Below are positions 39,561-49,689 of a stretch of DNA of 64,000 nt, in pieces. Every line of letters begins with the position of its first letter. Position 1 is the first letter of the stretch. Source of the DNA: Pyxidicoccus parkwaysis. GTDB lineage: Bacteria > Myxococcota > Myxococcia > Myxococcales > Myxococcaceae. Made by a program: the position numbers and the translations under genes. The notes below the pieces were generated by a model. The model was not told where the DNA came from. It worked only from the letters and a program-made list of their open reading frames with translations, and made no database searches. Location: assembly GCF_017301735.1 (NCBI RefSeq), contig NZ_CP071090.1, positions 6,996,001 to 7,060,000 on the forward strand. The letters run 5' to 3'.

Positions 39561-41765
39561 TCAGCCCACCTCGCGGTGAGGGCGCCCGGGCGGAGCGTCC
39601 CTGCGGGGGACCGAGCCCAACGGAGTGACGTTGGCCGGCAGCTCGCGCGGAGCGTCCCAGCCCAGCTCCTCGCCGATGATGCGGAAGCGCATCCCGGAGA
39701 GGGCCCGCGCGGCGAGGATGCCACCCTGCACCGCGCCCTCCATGCAGGCCACGTAGAGGCCGTTGTCAATCCAGTCGCCCGCGATGACGAGATTGGCGTA
39801 GCCCGTGTCGCCCGCCTTCATGCGGAACTTCGTCGCGCCGGGGAAGGCCACCGTGCAGCGGTCCGCGGGGTCGCAGTTGGAGCGGTAGTACTGCGCCTCC
39901 AGTCGCTCCTCGCCCTCGCCATTTCGAGGGTCCACCAGCCGGTTCCAGTCGATGCGAGGCGGCACGCGCGGGTCTGCAGCGCCGGGGACCAGCGGCGTGA
40001 AGTGGTGGCGCAGGAAGGTCAGCGCTTCCTCACGAGCGCGCTGCTTCTCGCGGGCCGGGTAGTCGTGGTCAGTCGCGGGCGGAGGCAGGTCCGGACCGGA
40101 TTGAGGGCCGGTGAAGTAGTGCACCGCGCGGGGCCGGTACGCCTCGGGCCACGGCTCCGAGTGCAGCGTCTGGCTCATCTCCGCCCACGTGTTCATCGGC
40201 TCCACGTAGAGGCTGAGCAGCGGCGACGGCATGTCCCAGCCGAGCTCCGCGAGCGTCCGGTCCATCCACACCTGGAGCGACAACGTCTGCACCGACTTCA
40301 CGTGCCGCACCATGTTCCGCCAGCGAGGGCTGTGCTCCAGCAACTCTCCGCAGAGGAACGGAATGCAGGCGATGGGCGTGGCCAGCAGCACCTGGTCGAA
40401 GTCCTCACCCGCCTTCAGCGTCACCGTGCCCACGCCCTTCCAGGGCGTGTAGTACGACTCCAGGTCGAAGCCCTTCAGTTGCTCCGCGTCTTCGAGTTGC
40501 TCCCAGCGGGGCTCCGAGGGCCAGCACTCCAGGCCGCCCACGTCCACCAGCGGGTCGTAGCCGGACTCCGGATGGCGCAGCGTGGCCTGACGGGTGAAGT
40601 GGACCGAGGCAATGGCGTCCTTCTCCGGCGTCAGGTGCAGCGATTCCACCTTGTGGAAGAACTCGAAGCGCACGCCGCGCCGCTGGAGCACTTGATAGAG
40701 CGGCGTGAAGACGACGTCGCCCATGCCCGAGCGCATCTTGTAGTAGGCCGCTCCCTTGTACGTGAAGCCCATGCGGAACAGCGCACGCAGCGCGGAACCG
40801 GCCGCCGCGAGGGGCCGCTCCGGGTCGCCCTGCGCATAGGAGAACGCCGCGCCGTAGATGGTGCGCACGAAGGCGGACTGGAGCGTGTCCTCATGCGCGC
40901 CGTGCTTCCGCAGCCAGTCGCGCAAGTCGTACTCGTCGATGGCGTTCAGCGCGCCGGGCTCGTAGAGGCGGTCCGCCATCATCCCGATGAACACCGTGGA
41001 CCAGAAGTCCACGTAGGCCCAGACACGGTACGAGCGAATGGAGTCCTGCGAGCGGCGGTGCAGCGACTGGATGACGAGCCGGCGCACCTGCCGCATCAAC
41101 CGCAGCAACACCGGGGCTCGGGAATGTAGCGAGGCCGAGGCCCGGCCCGCGAGCTTCAGCGCGGCACGCAGCAGCCGGAGCGCGTGGAAGAGCCGCGCGT
41201 CCGGGCGACCGGACGTGGTCTCCGGTGAGTCGCTGCTCGTGCGCCAGTCATGGCGGTGCGAATGGAGCACGTCCCCCACGCGCCGCTCCGTGCGCCAGCC
41301 GAGCAGGAACTCCAGCAGCGAGTGGAGCACGAACGACACGTAGTCCCCGCCGCTGTTGAAGGCGGAGCCATTGCCGGGCACCGCGTCGTTGGAGGGGAAC
41401 TCCACCGGCCAGTGATGCCAGCGGCCCTGGAACCACTCTTCCACCAGGCCGAAGGTGTGGGGCTCGAAGGCGTGGCGCCACGTCGCCATGGGGTGGCTCG
41501 CGGGCCGGTCCAGCTCCGCGTAGCAGGCGCGAATCATCGAGAAGAAGTTCTCGTAGAAGCCGAAGAGGATGTGGAGGCCGTGCTCCTCGATGCGGCCGTC
41601 CGGTCCCCGCCCGCTGCGGCCCTTGCCTCCCAGCCGCCAACCCATTTGATACACGGTGACTTCGTAGCGCTGACGCAAGGCCGACGTGGACGTGAGGTGG
41701 AACGCCGCCGCGAGCGCGGACGGACCTCCCCCGAGAATGGCGATGCGGGTACGTGCTGCGGGCAT
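39561..41765 (-). CDS. FAD-dependent oxidoreductase, phytoene-desaturase-like, paralogue 1
   Basis: This flavoprotein has 734 residues. The N-terminus TRIAILGGGPSALAAAFHL is a dinucleotide-binding motif; YQMGWRLGGKGRSGRG and HGLHILFGFYENFF match the amine oxidase or carotenoid desaturase superfamily. ANLVIAGDWIDNGLYVACMEGAV is the C-terminal FAD motif. The middle segment with RVWAYVDFWSTVFIGMM is longer than in simple desaturases. The substrate is unknown. The ATG at 41765 follows GGAG by five bases; one at 41837 would add 24 residues. It is divergent from paralogue 2 with 126 bases between the starts, so the pair may share control. Confidence 0.85.
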   Translation of the reverse strand: MPAARTRIAILGGGPSALAAAFHLTSTSALRQRYEVTVYQMGWRLGGKGRSGRGPDGRIEEHGLHILFGFYENFFSMIRACYAELDRPASHPMATWRHAFEPHTFGLVEEWFQGRWHHWPVEFPSNDAVPGNGSAFNSGGDYVSFVLHSLLEFLLGWRTERRVGDVLHSHRHDWRTSSDSPETTSGRPDARLFHALRLLRAALKLAGRASASLHSRAPVLLRLMRQVRRLVIQSLHRRSQDSIRSYRVWAYVDFWSTVFIGMMADRLYEPGALNAIDEYDLRDWLRKHGAHEDTLQSAFVRTIYGAAFSYAQGDPERPLAAAGSALRALFRMGFTYKGAAYYKMRSGMGDVVFTPLYQVLQRRGVRFEFFHKVESLHLTPEKDAIASVHFTRQATLRHPESGYDPLVDVGGLECWPSEPRWEQLEDAEQLKGFDLESYYTPWKGVGTVTLKAGEDFDQVLLATPIACIPFLCGELLEHSPRWRNMVRHVKSVQTLSLQVWMDRTLAELGWDMPSPLLSLYVEPMNTWAEMSQTLHSEPWPEAYRPRAVHYFTGPQSGPDLPPPATDHDYPAREKQRAREEALTFLRHHFTPLVPGAADPRVPPRIDWNRLVDPRNGEGEERLEAQYYRSNCDPADRCTVAFPGATKFRMKAGDTGYANLVIAGDWIDNGLYVACMEGAVQGGILAARALSGMRFRIIGEELGWDAPRELPANVTPLGSVPRRDAPPGRPHREVG

Positions 41766-41891
41766 GGGGGCTCCGTCGAGGTGGGGGTGCTGGATGCCCG
41801 TCGGCGCGGGGTTGAACGGGTCCGCTTGTCCTGACATACGGACGAACGCCTGCTGGCTGGTCGTCTCCGTCGCCGGTGGCACTCTCGCGCC

Positions 41892-43913
41892 ATGTCTTCG
41901 CCTTCTCGCACCACCCGCCGCACCCGCGTGGCCGTCCTCGGCGCGGGGCCCGCGGGGCTCGCCACCGCCCATGCGCTGAGCCGCACTCCCGAGTTGCGCG
42001 CCCGCTTCGAAGTCACCGTGTACCAGTCAGGCTGGCGCGCGGGCGGCAAGCTCACCTCGGGGCGCAAGGGGTCCGAACAGACCGTCTCCCTCAACGGCAC
42101 CCACTTCCTCTTCGGCTGCTACGACGAGACGCTCACGCTGCTACGCGAGGCGTACGACGACCTGCTCGCGCGAGGGGACTCGCGCTGCGGCACCTTCGAG
42201 GAGGCACTGCTGCCTCGCGACATCCTGGTGTGCATGCAGCAGTTCCAGGGCCGGTGGACGCACTGGCGGCTGGCGCTTCCACGCAATGGTCTGCGCCCGG
42301 GGACTCCGGGGTCGCCGGTGCTGCCGGAGCAATACTTCTGGATGGTGCTCGGGTGGATTCGCGATGCGCTCGGGAAGCAGGGCGCGGTGGGTGGCTCGCC
42401 CCGGGTGCTGCCGGAGGGCTGGGGCTCGGAGTTGCTGCAGCGTGGGCTGCGGCTGCTGGGCTCGGACGCGCGGAGCTCGCTGCGGGCACGGGGCTTCGCT
42501 CGCGTGCTGCGGCTGATGCGGGGGGGCGCGGGGCGGTTGCTGATGGGACGCGCGGAGACGGACCTGGGGGTGCGGCGGCTTTGGGTTCTGCTCGACCTGG
42601 CGTGGACGTGTGCCATCGGCCTGCTGGAGGACGGCGTGTTGGGGCCGGAGGGCTTCGACGTCTGTGACGATGAGGACCTGCGCGCGTGGCTGGCACGGCA
42701 TGGGGCTTCCGAGCTGGCACGAAGCTCTCCGCTCATCACCACGTGGTACGACGCCGTCGCGGCCTACGAGGACGGAGATGTCTCACGGCCCAACCTGTCC
42801 GCGGCGGTCAGCCTGAAGGCGCTCTTCCGCGCGCTCTTCGCCTATCGGGGCGCGTTCTCCTGGCAGCTCCGCGCGGAGACGGGTGAGTCCGTCATCGCGC
42901 CCATCTTCGAGATGCTCCGAAACCGGGGCGTGCGCTTCCGCTTCTTCCACCGCGTCCACGAGCTGATTCCGGAGGAGGGACACATCGCCCGCATCCTCAT
43001 GGAGCGACAGGCGGAGCTGAAGAGTGGTGACCCCGACTCCTACGAGCCCTTCATCGAAGTGCACGGCCGCCGCGCATGGCCGGACCGGCCACTGTCCGTG
43101 CAGCTCGCGACGCCGGGCGTGGAGGGGAATGATTTGGAGTCCTTCTACACAGGCTGGCGCGGAACGAGGCACGAGTTGCGGCACGGGGAGGACTTCGACC
43201 ACGTGGTGTTCGCGTTGCCAGTGGGCGTGGTGCCCTTCCACTGCCGGAGGCTGATGGAGGAGCAGGCCTCTTGGCGCCGCATGGTGGAGCATGTGCAGGC
43301 GGTGGAGACGCAGTCGCTGCGGCTCAACTTCGTCCCGGACCTGGCGGGCCTGGGATGGCCGGGGCCCGTGCCTATCGTGTCGAGCTTCGTTCGCGACTTC
43401 AGCACGTGGGAGGACGCGGGCTCGCTGGCGGCCGTGGAGTGCTGGCCCGAGGGACATGTGCCCGGAGCGGTGGCCACGGTGTTCGGTCCGCTGCGCGCGC
43501 CCAGGGTGCCGCCGGGGCCGGAGGACGTGGACTATCCGAAGAGGCAGGAGCGGATGGCGCGAGCGGCCGCGCAGCGCTTCGTGCGCGAGGACGCGGGAGC
43601 GCTGTGGCCCGGAGTGGCGTCACCCGAGGACCCTCGCGCCGTGGACTGGACGAAGCTGGTGGACCTGGGACAACGCGAGGGAGCAGCGCGCTTCGAGGCC
43701 ATGGAGGTGCGCGCCAACTGCGGCCCGGTGGAGCGGTACACCCTGGCTCGCGCGGGCGGACTGAAGCACCGTTTGCGCGCGAATGGCTCGGGCTACGCCA
43801 ACCTGTTCCTCGCCGGAGACTGGGTGCGCAATGGATTGGACATTGGCTGCGTCGAAGGTGCCGTCATGGCGGGACGGCAGGCCGCTGATGCGCTGATGCG
43901 CGACGAGGGCTGA
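41892..43913 (+). CDS. FAD-dependent oxidoreductase, phytoene-desaturase-like, paralogue 2
   Basis: This protein of 673 residues is a paralogue of the gene at 39561, matching in layout: TRVAVLGAGPAGLATAHAL, YQSGWRAGGKLTSGR, GTHFLFGCYDETL, SFYTGWRGTRHELRHGEDFD and ANLFLAGDWVRNGLDIGCVEGAV. Both carry the unusual insertion with a hydrophobic WVLLDLAWTCAIGLL segment. Two related subunits encoded back to back suggest a two-step pathway or a heterodimer. Its stop lies three bases from the stop of the sirtuin gene on the other strand. Confidence 0.85.
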   Translation: MSSPSRTTRRTRVAVLGAGPAGLATAHALSRTPELRARFEVTVYQSGWRAGGKLTSGRKGSEQTVSLNGTHFLFGCYDETLTLLREAYDDLLARGDSRCGTFEEALLPRDILVCMQQFQGRWTHWRLALPRNGLRPGTPGSPVLPEQYFWMVLGWIRDALGKQGAVGGSPRVLPEGWGSELLQRGLRLLGSDARSSLRARGFARVLRLMRGGAGRLLMGRAETDLGVRRLWVLLDLAWTCAIGLLEDGVLGPEGFDVCDDEDLRAWLARHGASELARSSPLITTWYDAVAAYEDGDVSRPNLSAAVSLKALFRALFAYRGAFSWQLRAETGESVIAPIFEMLRNRGVRFRFFHRVHELIPEEGHIARILMERQAELKSGDPDSYEPFIEVHGRRAWPDRPLSVQLATPGVEGNDLESFYTGWRGTRHELRHGEDFDHVVFALPVGVVPFHCRRLMEEQASWRRMVEHVQAVETQSLRLNFVPDLAGLGWPGPVPIVSSFVRDFSTWEDAGSLAAVECWPEGHVPGAVATVFGPLRAPRVPPGPEDVDYPKRQERMARAAAQRFVREDAGALWPGVASPEDPRAVDWTKLVDLGQREGAARFEAMEVRANCGPVERYTLARAGGLKHRLRANGSGYANLFLAGDWVRNGLDIGCVEGAVMAGRQAADALMRDEG

Positions 43914-43916
43914 GCC

Positions 43917-44774
43917 CTACCCCAGCGCCTCCGCCAACCGGGGCAGCACGTCTCCGGCCCGCGCCTCCACGCGCACGTCGGCCATTTCCACGCCCCGGCA
44001 CTCGCCGATGTTGACGATGGCGATGGGCATGCGCCGCTCCGACGCGCGCACCAGGAAGCGGTAGCCGGAGAAGATGGCCAGCGACGAGCCCACCACCAGC
44101 AGCGCGTCACCCTCCTCCACCAACGAGAAGGCCTCTTCCACCGTGGGCGCCGGCACGTTGTCCCCGAAGAACACCACGTCCGGCTTCAGCGTCCCGCCGC
44201 ATCGCAGGCACACCGGCACGCGGAAGGCCCCGAGTACCTCCGAGGACAGGTCCGCGTCACCGTCCGGCCGCAGCTCCAGCACGTGGTGCTCGAAGTCCGG
44301 GTTGAGCGCCAGTAACCGCTCCTGCAAGTCCCTGCGCTCCTCCTGCGCACCACAGTCCAGACAGCGCACACGCGCCAGCGCCCCATGCAACTCGATGACG
44401 CGCGAGCTGCCCGCCGCATGGTGCAGCCGGTCCACGTTCTGCGTAATCAGCCCCGGCACGTGCCCGTCGCGCTCCATGGCCGCCAGCGCGTGGTGCGCGG
44501 CATTGGGCTTCGCCGACGAGAAGCGAGGCCAGCCGAGCAGGCTGCGCGCCCAGTAGCGTGCTCGGACCTCGGGCCGGGTGAGGTACTCGCGGTGCTGAAT
44601 CGGGTTGCGCGCGCGGGCCCGCGTCCCGGGCCCCCGGTAGTCCGGGATGCCCGACTCGGTGCTGCACCCGGCGCCGGTGAGCACCACCGTTCGGCGGCCT
44701 CGCAGGAGCTGGATGAGGGTGTCCACGCCTTCGGTTGCTTCGGGGGCAGGCAGGGCATCGAGCGAAGAGGTCAT
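43917..44774 (-). CDS. SIR2-family NAD-dependent protein deacylase
   Basis: This enzyme of 285 residues removes acyl groups from lysine using NAD. Motifs are VLTGAGCSTESGIPDYRG, ITQNVDRLHHAAG, the catalytic His in IELHGALARVRC, and the zinc pairs CLDCG and CLRCGG. KPDVVFFGDNVP and VVGSSLAIFSGYRF close the NAD site. No Ala-Tyr-Arg-x-x-Arg signature of class III desuccinylases was looked for beyond the motifs quoted. The ATG at 44774 lacks a strong ribosome site; an earlier start would add unrelated sequence. Confidence 0.93.
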   Translation of the reverse strand: MTSSLDALPAPEATEGVDTLIQLLRGRRTVVLTGAGCSTESGIPDYRGPGTRARARNPIQHREYLTRPEVRARYWARSLLGWPRFSSAKPNAAHHALAAMERDGHVPGLITQNVDRLHHAAGSSRVIELHGALARVRCLDCGAQEERRDLQERLLALNPDFEHHVLELRPDGDADLSSEVLGAFRVPVCLRCGGTLKPDVVFFGDNVPAPTVEEAFSLVEEGDALLVVGSSLAIFSGYRFLVRASERRMPIAIVNIGECRGVEMADVRVEARAGDVLPRLAEALG

Positions 44775-44880
44775 CGCGGCACTTCTATAATGGTGTGGGC
44801 CCTCCGCCGCTGGATGCCTGCTCGTCGGTCCCCTCGCCCGCTCGTGGTAGAAGGTGGGCAATCCCCCGGGGGGATGTCCC

Positions 44881-47121
44881 ATGTACGCCATCATCGTCGC
44901 CGTTCTCCTCGCCCAGGCCGGAGCGGGCGCGGAAGCACCTGACAACCTGTCCTACAGCGCCGAGCTCCAGCCCATCTTCGACCGCGCCTTCGAGACGGCC
45001 CAGGGACCGCGTCCCGAGGACGCCCTGCTCGACGTGAAGAAGCTGCTCGAGGAGGCGCCGGAGAACCCGCGGACGTACCAGGTGGCGGGGCTCCTTTTCC
45101 TTCAGAAGCAACAGCCCCAGGAGGCGGCGCGAGCGCTGAACCGCGCGCTGATGATGGGTCCCAAGGGCGAGCTGCGCGCGGAGCTGCTGGCCCTCCTCGG
45201 CATCGCGTACGTGGACCTCGAGCGCTTCAGCGATGCCGAGGACACGCTGAACGAGGCGCTCGAGCTCAGCCCGGACCAGTCGACGGCGCGCTACCAGGCC
45301 GCCGTACTCGCCGGGAAGCGCAAGGACTTCGCGCGCATGCGGGACCACGCGGTGCGCGTCATCGCGGCGGAGCCGAACTCCGGCGCCGGGCACTCGCTGC
45401 TCGCCGCCGCGGCGCTCGGCGAGGGTGACCTGGACCGCGCGCAAGCGGAGGTGAAACGCGCACGCGAGCTCGGCCTGGATGACGTGATGGTCCGGGCCGT
45501 CGAAGCGGGCCTCGCGAACCAGCGTCCGAGCGGGCTCCCGTGGGAGGTGCCACTGGGGATGGTGCTGTTCCTCGGCCTGTCGCTGCTGGGCACGTGGGCC
45601 GCCGGACGCGCGCTGTCGTCGGTGCAGCTCGACAAGCTCCGCGCGGGGCGCGTCCACCTGATGCGCGCCGAGCAGACCGCGTCCGAGCGGCGCGTGGACC
45701 GGCTCTACAGCGCGGTGCTCTGGTACGCGTCGCTGCTCTTCTACGCGGCCGTGCCCATGCTGGTCGTGCTGCTGCTGATGATGACGGGCGGGCTCTTCTA
45801 CGGGCTCATCAAGCTCCACGTCCCTTCGGTGAAGCTGATGGCCATCGTCGGCGTCATCGGCGTCGGTGGCCTCATCTCCATCTTCCGCGGCCTCTTCGCC
45901 GGCACCTCCGAGCCCGAGGACGGCCGGACGCTGGAGCCGTCCGAGGCCCCCGAGCTCTTCCGCGCGCTGGCCGAGGTGGCCGAGGTCGCCGGAGTCCGCA
46001 AGGTGGACCGGGTGCTGCTGTCCCCCGGCGTCGCCATCGGCGTGCGCGAGGCGGGTGGCCGGTTCCAGGTGCTACTGGGACGCGGCGAGCGCCTCCTCTA
46101 CCTGGGCCTCGCCGCCGTACGCGGCCTCACCGTGTCCGAGTTGAAGGCCGTGCTCGCCCACGAGTACGGGCACTTCTCCCACGGCGAGACGCGCCTGACG
46201 CCCATCATCGGCCGCATCCAGACGCAGGTGGTGCGCACCATCGAGGGCATGCAGCAGCTCGGCTGGGCCTCCCTCAACCCCGTGTACTGGTTCCTGCGCG
46301 CGTACTTCTTCGTCTACCTGCAAGTCACCGCCGGCCACGGCCGCCGCCGCGAGTTGCTGGCCGACCGCGTCTCCGCGCTGGCCTACGGCGGCGACACCTT
46401 CGGCCGGGCCCTGACGAAGGCCATCGAGTCCGGCGACACCTTCCAGCGCGGCCTGACGGTGGCGGCGGGTCTGCGCGAGGCGGGCCGTCCCACGAGGGAC
46501 CTCTACCGCACCGTCGACGCGACGGCGCGCGGCACCCCGGCCCCGCTGCGGGCCCTCACCCGCGAGGAGCTGCTCTCCCGGCCGGTGGACGCCTACGACT
46601 CGCACCCGCCCCCGTCCGAGCGCGTGCAGCGCGTGGAGGGCATTGCCGGCAAGCACCCCGTGGAGGACGCGCCCGCGCTGTCGCTGTTCGCAGACCCGGA
46701 GAAGCTGGCGGAGGAGCTGGGCGGCGAGGTGCTCACCCGGCTCGACGACGCCCTCACCGGGCAGGGCATCGCCGCGCGCGAGCCGGTAGCCGCGACGGGC
46801 GCGGAGCTGGACCGGCTGGCGGAGGCCATCGCCCTGCACCAGTCCGCGCTCTCGCTGGCGGAGCGCGACCATCCGGACGCGCTCGTCCTGCTCCAGGATT
46901 CACTCTCCCGGCTGGAGGCCGCGGCCGGCGCGGGGGATGCCTTCCTCGGGCCGCCCCTCGTGTCGCTGGCCCGGCTGCAGCTGTACCGCCAGGAGCCGGA
47001 GGCGGCCCGCGCCACGCTCCAGCGGGCCATCGGCCTCTTCCAGGCCCTGCCCGGCCACGAGGACGACGTGGCCGAGCTCCAGCGGATGCTCGGCGAGGTT
47101 CCGGAGCGACAGGCCGCGTGA
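44881..47121 (+). CDS. TPR-M48 membrane metalloprotease
   Basis: This protein has 746 residues. After a short signal-like start (MYAIIVAVLLAQAGAG), TPR units occupy about 25-210 (YQVAGLLFLQKQQPQEAARA, AYVDLERFSDAEDTLNEAL). Then come a hydrophobic segment (VPLGMVLFLGLSLLGTWAAG) and two more membrane spans near 280-350. The M48 peptidase core is VLAHEYGHFSH with His427, His431 and a downstream ELLADRVSALAYGGD carrying the third ligand. A C-terminal helical region resembles further TPRs. It is predicted to degrade misfolded membrane proteins, like HtpX. The ATG at 44881 follows a run of six G and an A by about seven bases. Confidence 0.88.
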   Translation: MYAIIVAVLLAQAGAGAEAPDNLSYSAELQPIFDRAFETAQGPRPEDALLDVKKLLEEAPENPRTYQVAGLLFLQKQQPQEAARALNRALMMGPKGELRAELLALLGIAYVDLERFSDAEDTLNEALELSPDQSTARYQAAVLAGKRKDFARMRDHAVRVIAAEPNSGAGHSLLAAAALGEGDLDRAQAEVKRARELGLDDVMVRAVEAGLANQRPSGLPWEVPLGMVLFLGLSLLGTWAAGRALSSVQLDKLRAGRVHLMRAEQTASERRVDRLYSAVLWYASLLFYAAVPMLVVLLLMMTGGLFYGLIKLHVPSVKLMAIVGVIGVGGLISIFRGLFAGTSEPEDGRTLEPSEAPELFRALAEVAEVAGVRKVDRVLLSPGVAIGVREAGGRFQVLLGRGERLLYLGLAAVRGLTVSELKAVLAHEYGHFSHGETRLTPIIGRIQTQVVRTIEGMQQLGWASLNPVYWFLRAYFFVYLQVTAGHGRRRELLADRVSALAYGGDTFGRALTKAIESGDTFQRGLTVAAGLREAGRPTRDLYRTVDATARGTPAPLRALTREELLSRPVDAYDSHPPPSERVQRVEGIAGKHPVEDAPALSLFADPEKLAEELGGEVLTRLDDALTGQGIAAREPVAATGAELDRLAEAIALHQSALSLAERDHPDALVLLQDSLSRLEAAAGAGDAFLGPPLVSLARLQLYRQEPEAARATLQRAIGLFQALPGHEDDVAELQRMLGEVPERQAA

Positions 47122-47140
47122 GCCCGCGCGCGGATGCCGC

Positions 47141-48967
47141 TCAGGGAGCGTTGCTCGTGGCCTGAGGCGGGGGCTGCAGGCCGCCGTAGTCCAGCGCCAC
47201 CGTGGTCCCCATGGGCGGAAGGACGACCCGCCGCAGTCCACGGTCCTTCCAGTGCAGCAGCACCAGCGAGGGGTCCTCCAGCGGCACGTCGAAGGTGAAG
47301 GACAGGCGCTTGATTCCGCGCGCATCCGCCTCCACCACCTTCGCCGTCATGCCGTCGAGCTTCACCTCGTCGCCCTGCTTCAGCATGAACCGCCCGGCGC
47401 GGTGGACGCGCTCGAAGATGGTGTCGAAGAAGCGCTCCTGCGTCAGCTCCATCTCCAGCGAGTTGGGCCCGGTCCGGGTCAGCTTGTGGATGTCGCTGGC
47501 GTACGACAGCGTCCACCACGCGCGGGGCAGCGGGTTGCCGCGCGCCCACCAGGCGACGGAGGTGTAGATGTTCAGGTTCGGGTTCGGCAGGGTGAGCACC
47601 GCCAGGCGCTGGTTCGGCAGCGCGGCCGGGTCCAGGTCCTTCTTCAGCTGCGCATAGACGCGGTCCGCGCTGCCCGTCATGCGGACCATGTAGCTGGTGG
47701 CCAGGTACCAGCCCACCGGCGCCAGCAGCACGTGCGTCACCGCCAGCACGCCCGCGACGCCCGTCAACGCGCGCCAGCCGCCGGAGCGCGCCCGGTTGCG
47801 CCACACGTGCGTCAGCACCATGGCGATGACGGCGACGCCGCCGATGCTCGGCACCAGCAGCAGGCGGTCTCCCTGGATGGTGGAGGACACCGGCAGCAGC
47901 GCCAGGAAGGCGCCGGCCAGCAGCCAGCGCGAGTGCCTGCGCTCGTCTTCCGACAAGAACGGCCACACCGCGCGCAACAGGCCGGCCACCAGCGCGAGGG
48001 CGAAGAGCCCCACGCCGATGGTGAGCCCGTCGCCCACCATCATGGAGAGCTCCGTGGGGATGCTCAGCAGCAGGCCCCACAGCATCGCGGGGATGCGGAC
48101 CGCCGCCACCGCCAGCCACGCCCCCGGCTGCGACAGCGGGTCCACGTACAGGTCCGAGCCGAAGGAGCCGTAGCCCTCGTGCTTGTAGAAGGCCAGGTAG
48201 CCCAGCGCGAGCACCGCCGCGGGCGCCACCGACAAGAGCCGCTGCCGCCATGGGCCCCGGGCCCCCAGCAGCTCATAGGCGAGCACGTACGCGAGGACGC
48301 CCAGCGCCGTCTCCCCGCCCGTCAGGCCCAGCGCCAGCGCCACCAGCGACAGGGGCGCGGCCCACTTCCGGCCGTGCTCGCGCCACTCCATGTGCAGCCA
48401 CAGGCCCGCCAGCGCGGGCAGCGTGGCCACAATCGCGTTGCGGTTGCACCACCAGCCCACCGGCACCGCGTGGCAGTCGTCGATGGCGAAGAGCAACAGC
48501 GCCACCGCGCCCACCGCCCCGGCCAGCGTGCGCCGCATCAGCAGGCCGAACACCGCCACGACGCCCAGGTACCAGAGCACCGAGTGCACGTGGAACGCCG
48601 CCGGGTTCTCCCCGAAGAGCGCGTGGTCCACCATCATCGTCACGCTGCTCAACGGCCGCCAGAAGGCCAGCTTCAGCTCCGGCAGCGTCCACCACGGGAA
48701 GATGCCCTTCTGCGTCAGCGGCACCGAGATGGCCGGGTCTCCCGCGATGAAGCGGTAGAGGTCGAACGGGCCGTTGGCCAGCGGCGCCGGCGGCGTCTGC
48801 CCCGACAGGATGCCGAGGTAGATGAAGTCGTCGCCGAACAGCCCCATCCGGAACACCGTCAGTGACACCAGCGCCGCCGCGCCGAGCGCGAGCCACAGGA
48901 CTCGTGGCCACGCCAGCCACCGATTGACAGGAGAAGCCGCATCTACAGGAGTAGCAGGGTTTTCCAT
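47141..48967 (-). CDS. Polytopic membrane protein, GT-C glycosyltransferase-like
   Basis: This protein of 608 residues has about ten hydrophobic spans, for example VLWLALGAAALVSLTVF, VLWYLGVVAVFGLLM, VAPAAVLALGYLAFY, LLAGAFLALLPVSS and VAGVLAVTHVLLAPVGWYL. The acidic pair in GLFGDDFIYLGIL after the first span and FWRPLSSVTMMVDH are typical of GT-C enzymes that use lipid-linked sugars. A soluble domain of about 150 residues follows the last span. The acceptor is unknown. The ATG at 48967 is chosen; a start at 49006 would lack proper spacing to its G-rich stretch. Confidence 0.75.
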   Translation of the reverse strand: MENPATPVDAASPVNRWLAWPRVLWLALGAAALVSLTVFRMGLFGDDFIYLGILSGQTPPAPLANGPFDLYRFIAGDPAISVPLTQKGIFPWWTLPELKLAFWRPLSSVTMMVDHALFGENPAAFHVHSVLWYLGVVAVFGLLMRRTLAGAVGAVALLLFAIDDCHAVPVGWWCNRNAIVATLPALAGLWLHMEWREHGRKWAAPLSLVALALGLTGGETALGVLAYVLAYELLGARGPWRQRLLSVAPAAVLALGYLAFYKHEGYGSFGSDLYVDPLSQPGAWLAVAAVRIPAMLWGLLLSIPTELSMMVGDGLTIGVGLFALALVAGLLRAVWPFLSEDERRHSRWLLAGAFLALLPVSSTIQGDRLLLVPSIGGVAVIAMVLTHVWRNRARSGGWRALTGVAGVLAVTHVLLAPVGWYLATSYMVRMTGSADRVYAQLKKDLDPAALPNQRLAVLTLPNPNLNIYTSVAWWARGNPLPRAWWTLSYASDIHKLTRTGPNSLEMELTQERFFDTIFERVHRAGRFMLKQGDEVKLDGMTAKVVEADARGIKRLSFTFDVPLEDPSLVLLHWKDRGLRRVVLPPMGTTVALDYGGLQPPPQATSNAP

Positions 48968-49205
48968 CGGCGCGAATCTCAACACCAGTTTCGGGTGGAA
49001 GACCATCTCCCCCCGGTAGGCCCCGGGGCGACGCGGAGCGGTTGGAAGAACCTCCCCCGGTGATGGAGCGCTCGGGGCGACAGGCGGCGCGGAGCGGGTG
49101 GAAGCCCCCTCTCCCGGTGAAGTAGCCCTCGTGGAGCAAGCAGTTGACCTGGACGCCGGGTGCGGGAGGGCCCCGGCCCCCTCCGCCGTGCTACACGCGA
49201 AGGCC

Positions 49206-49676
49206 ATGCTGCGCTGGCAATGGAAGAGCTTTCCGGAGCTGACGCTCGACGAGCTGTACGCGCTGCTCGCCCTGCGTCAGGAGGTGTTCGTGGTGGAGCA
49301 GCGCTCCATCTACCAGGACGTGGACGGGCTGGACGCGGCGTCGCTCCACCTGCTCGCGTATGACGACGCGCAGGGCACGCCCTTCCTCGCGGCCTATCTG
49401 CGCGTGCTACCCCCAGGCGTGAAGTTCCCCGACGAGTGCAGCCTGGGTCGCGTGGTGACGTCGCCCCGGGCGCGCGGGCGCGGACAGGGGCGTGAGCTGG
49501 TGGCGCGCGGCCTGGCGCGGCTGGACGCGGACTTCCCGGCGGCGGCCATCCGCATCTCCGCGCAGCACTACCTCCAGCGCTTCTACGAGGACTTCGGCTT
49601 CCACGCGGAGGGCGACGTGTACGACGAGGACGGCATCCCCCATATCGAGATGGTCCGCGCCGCGGCCCGCCGCTGA
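49206..49676 (+). CDS. GNAT acetyltransferase, ElaA-like
   Basis: This small acyl-CoA transferase has 156 residues, like E. coli ElaA. Characteristic blocks are LTLDELYALLALRQEVFVVE, QDVDGLDAASLHLL, the CoA-binding GRVVTSPRARGRGQGRELV, and HYLQRFYEDFGFHAEGDVY ending in IPHIEM. Substrate is not known. It may share a transcript with the metallopeptidase gene 13 bases downstream. Confidence 0.88.
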   Translation: MLRWQWKSFPELTLDELYALLALRQEVFVVEQRSIYQDVDGLDAASLHLLAYDDAQGTPFLAAYLRVLPPGVKFPDECSLGRVVTSPRARGRGQGRELVARGLARLDADFPAAAIRISAQHYLQRFYEDFGFHAEGDVYDEDGIPHIEMVRAAARR

Positions 49677-49689
49677 GAGAGGGCCCGAC

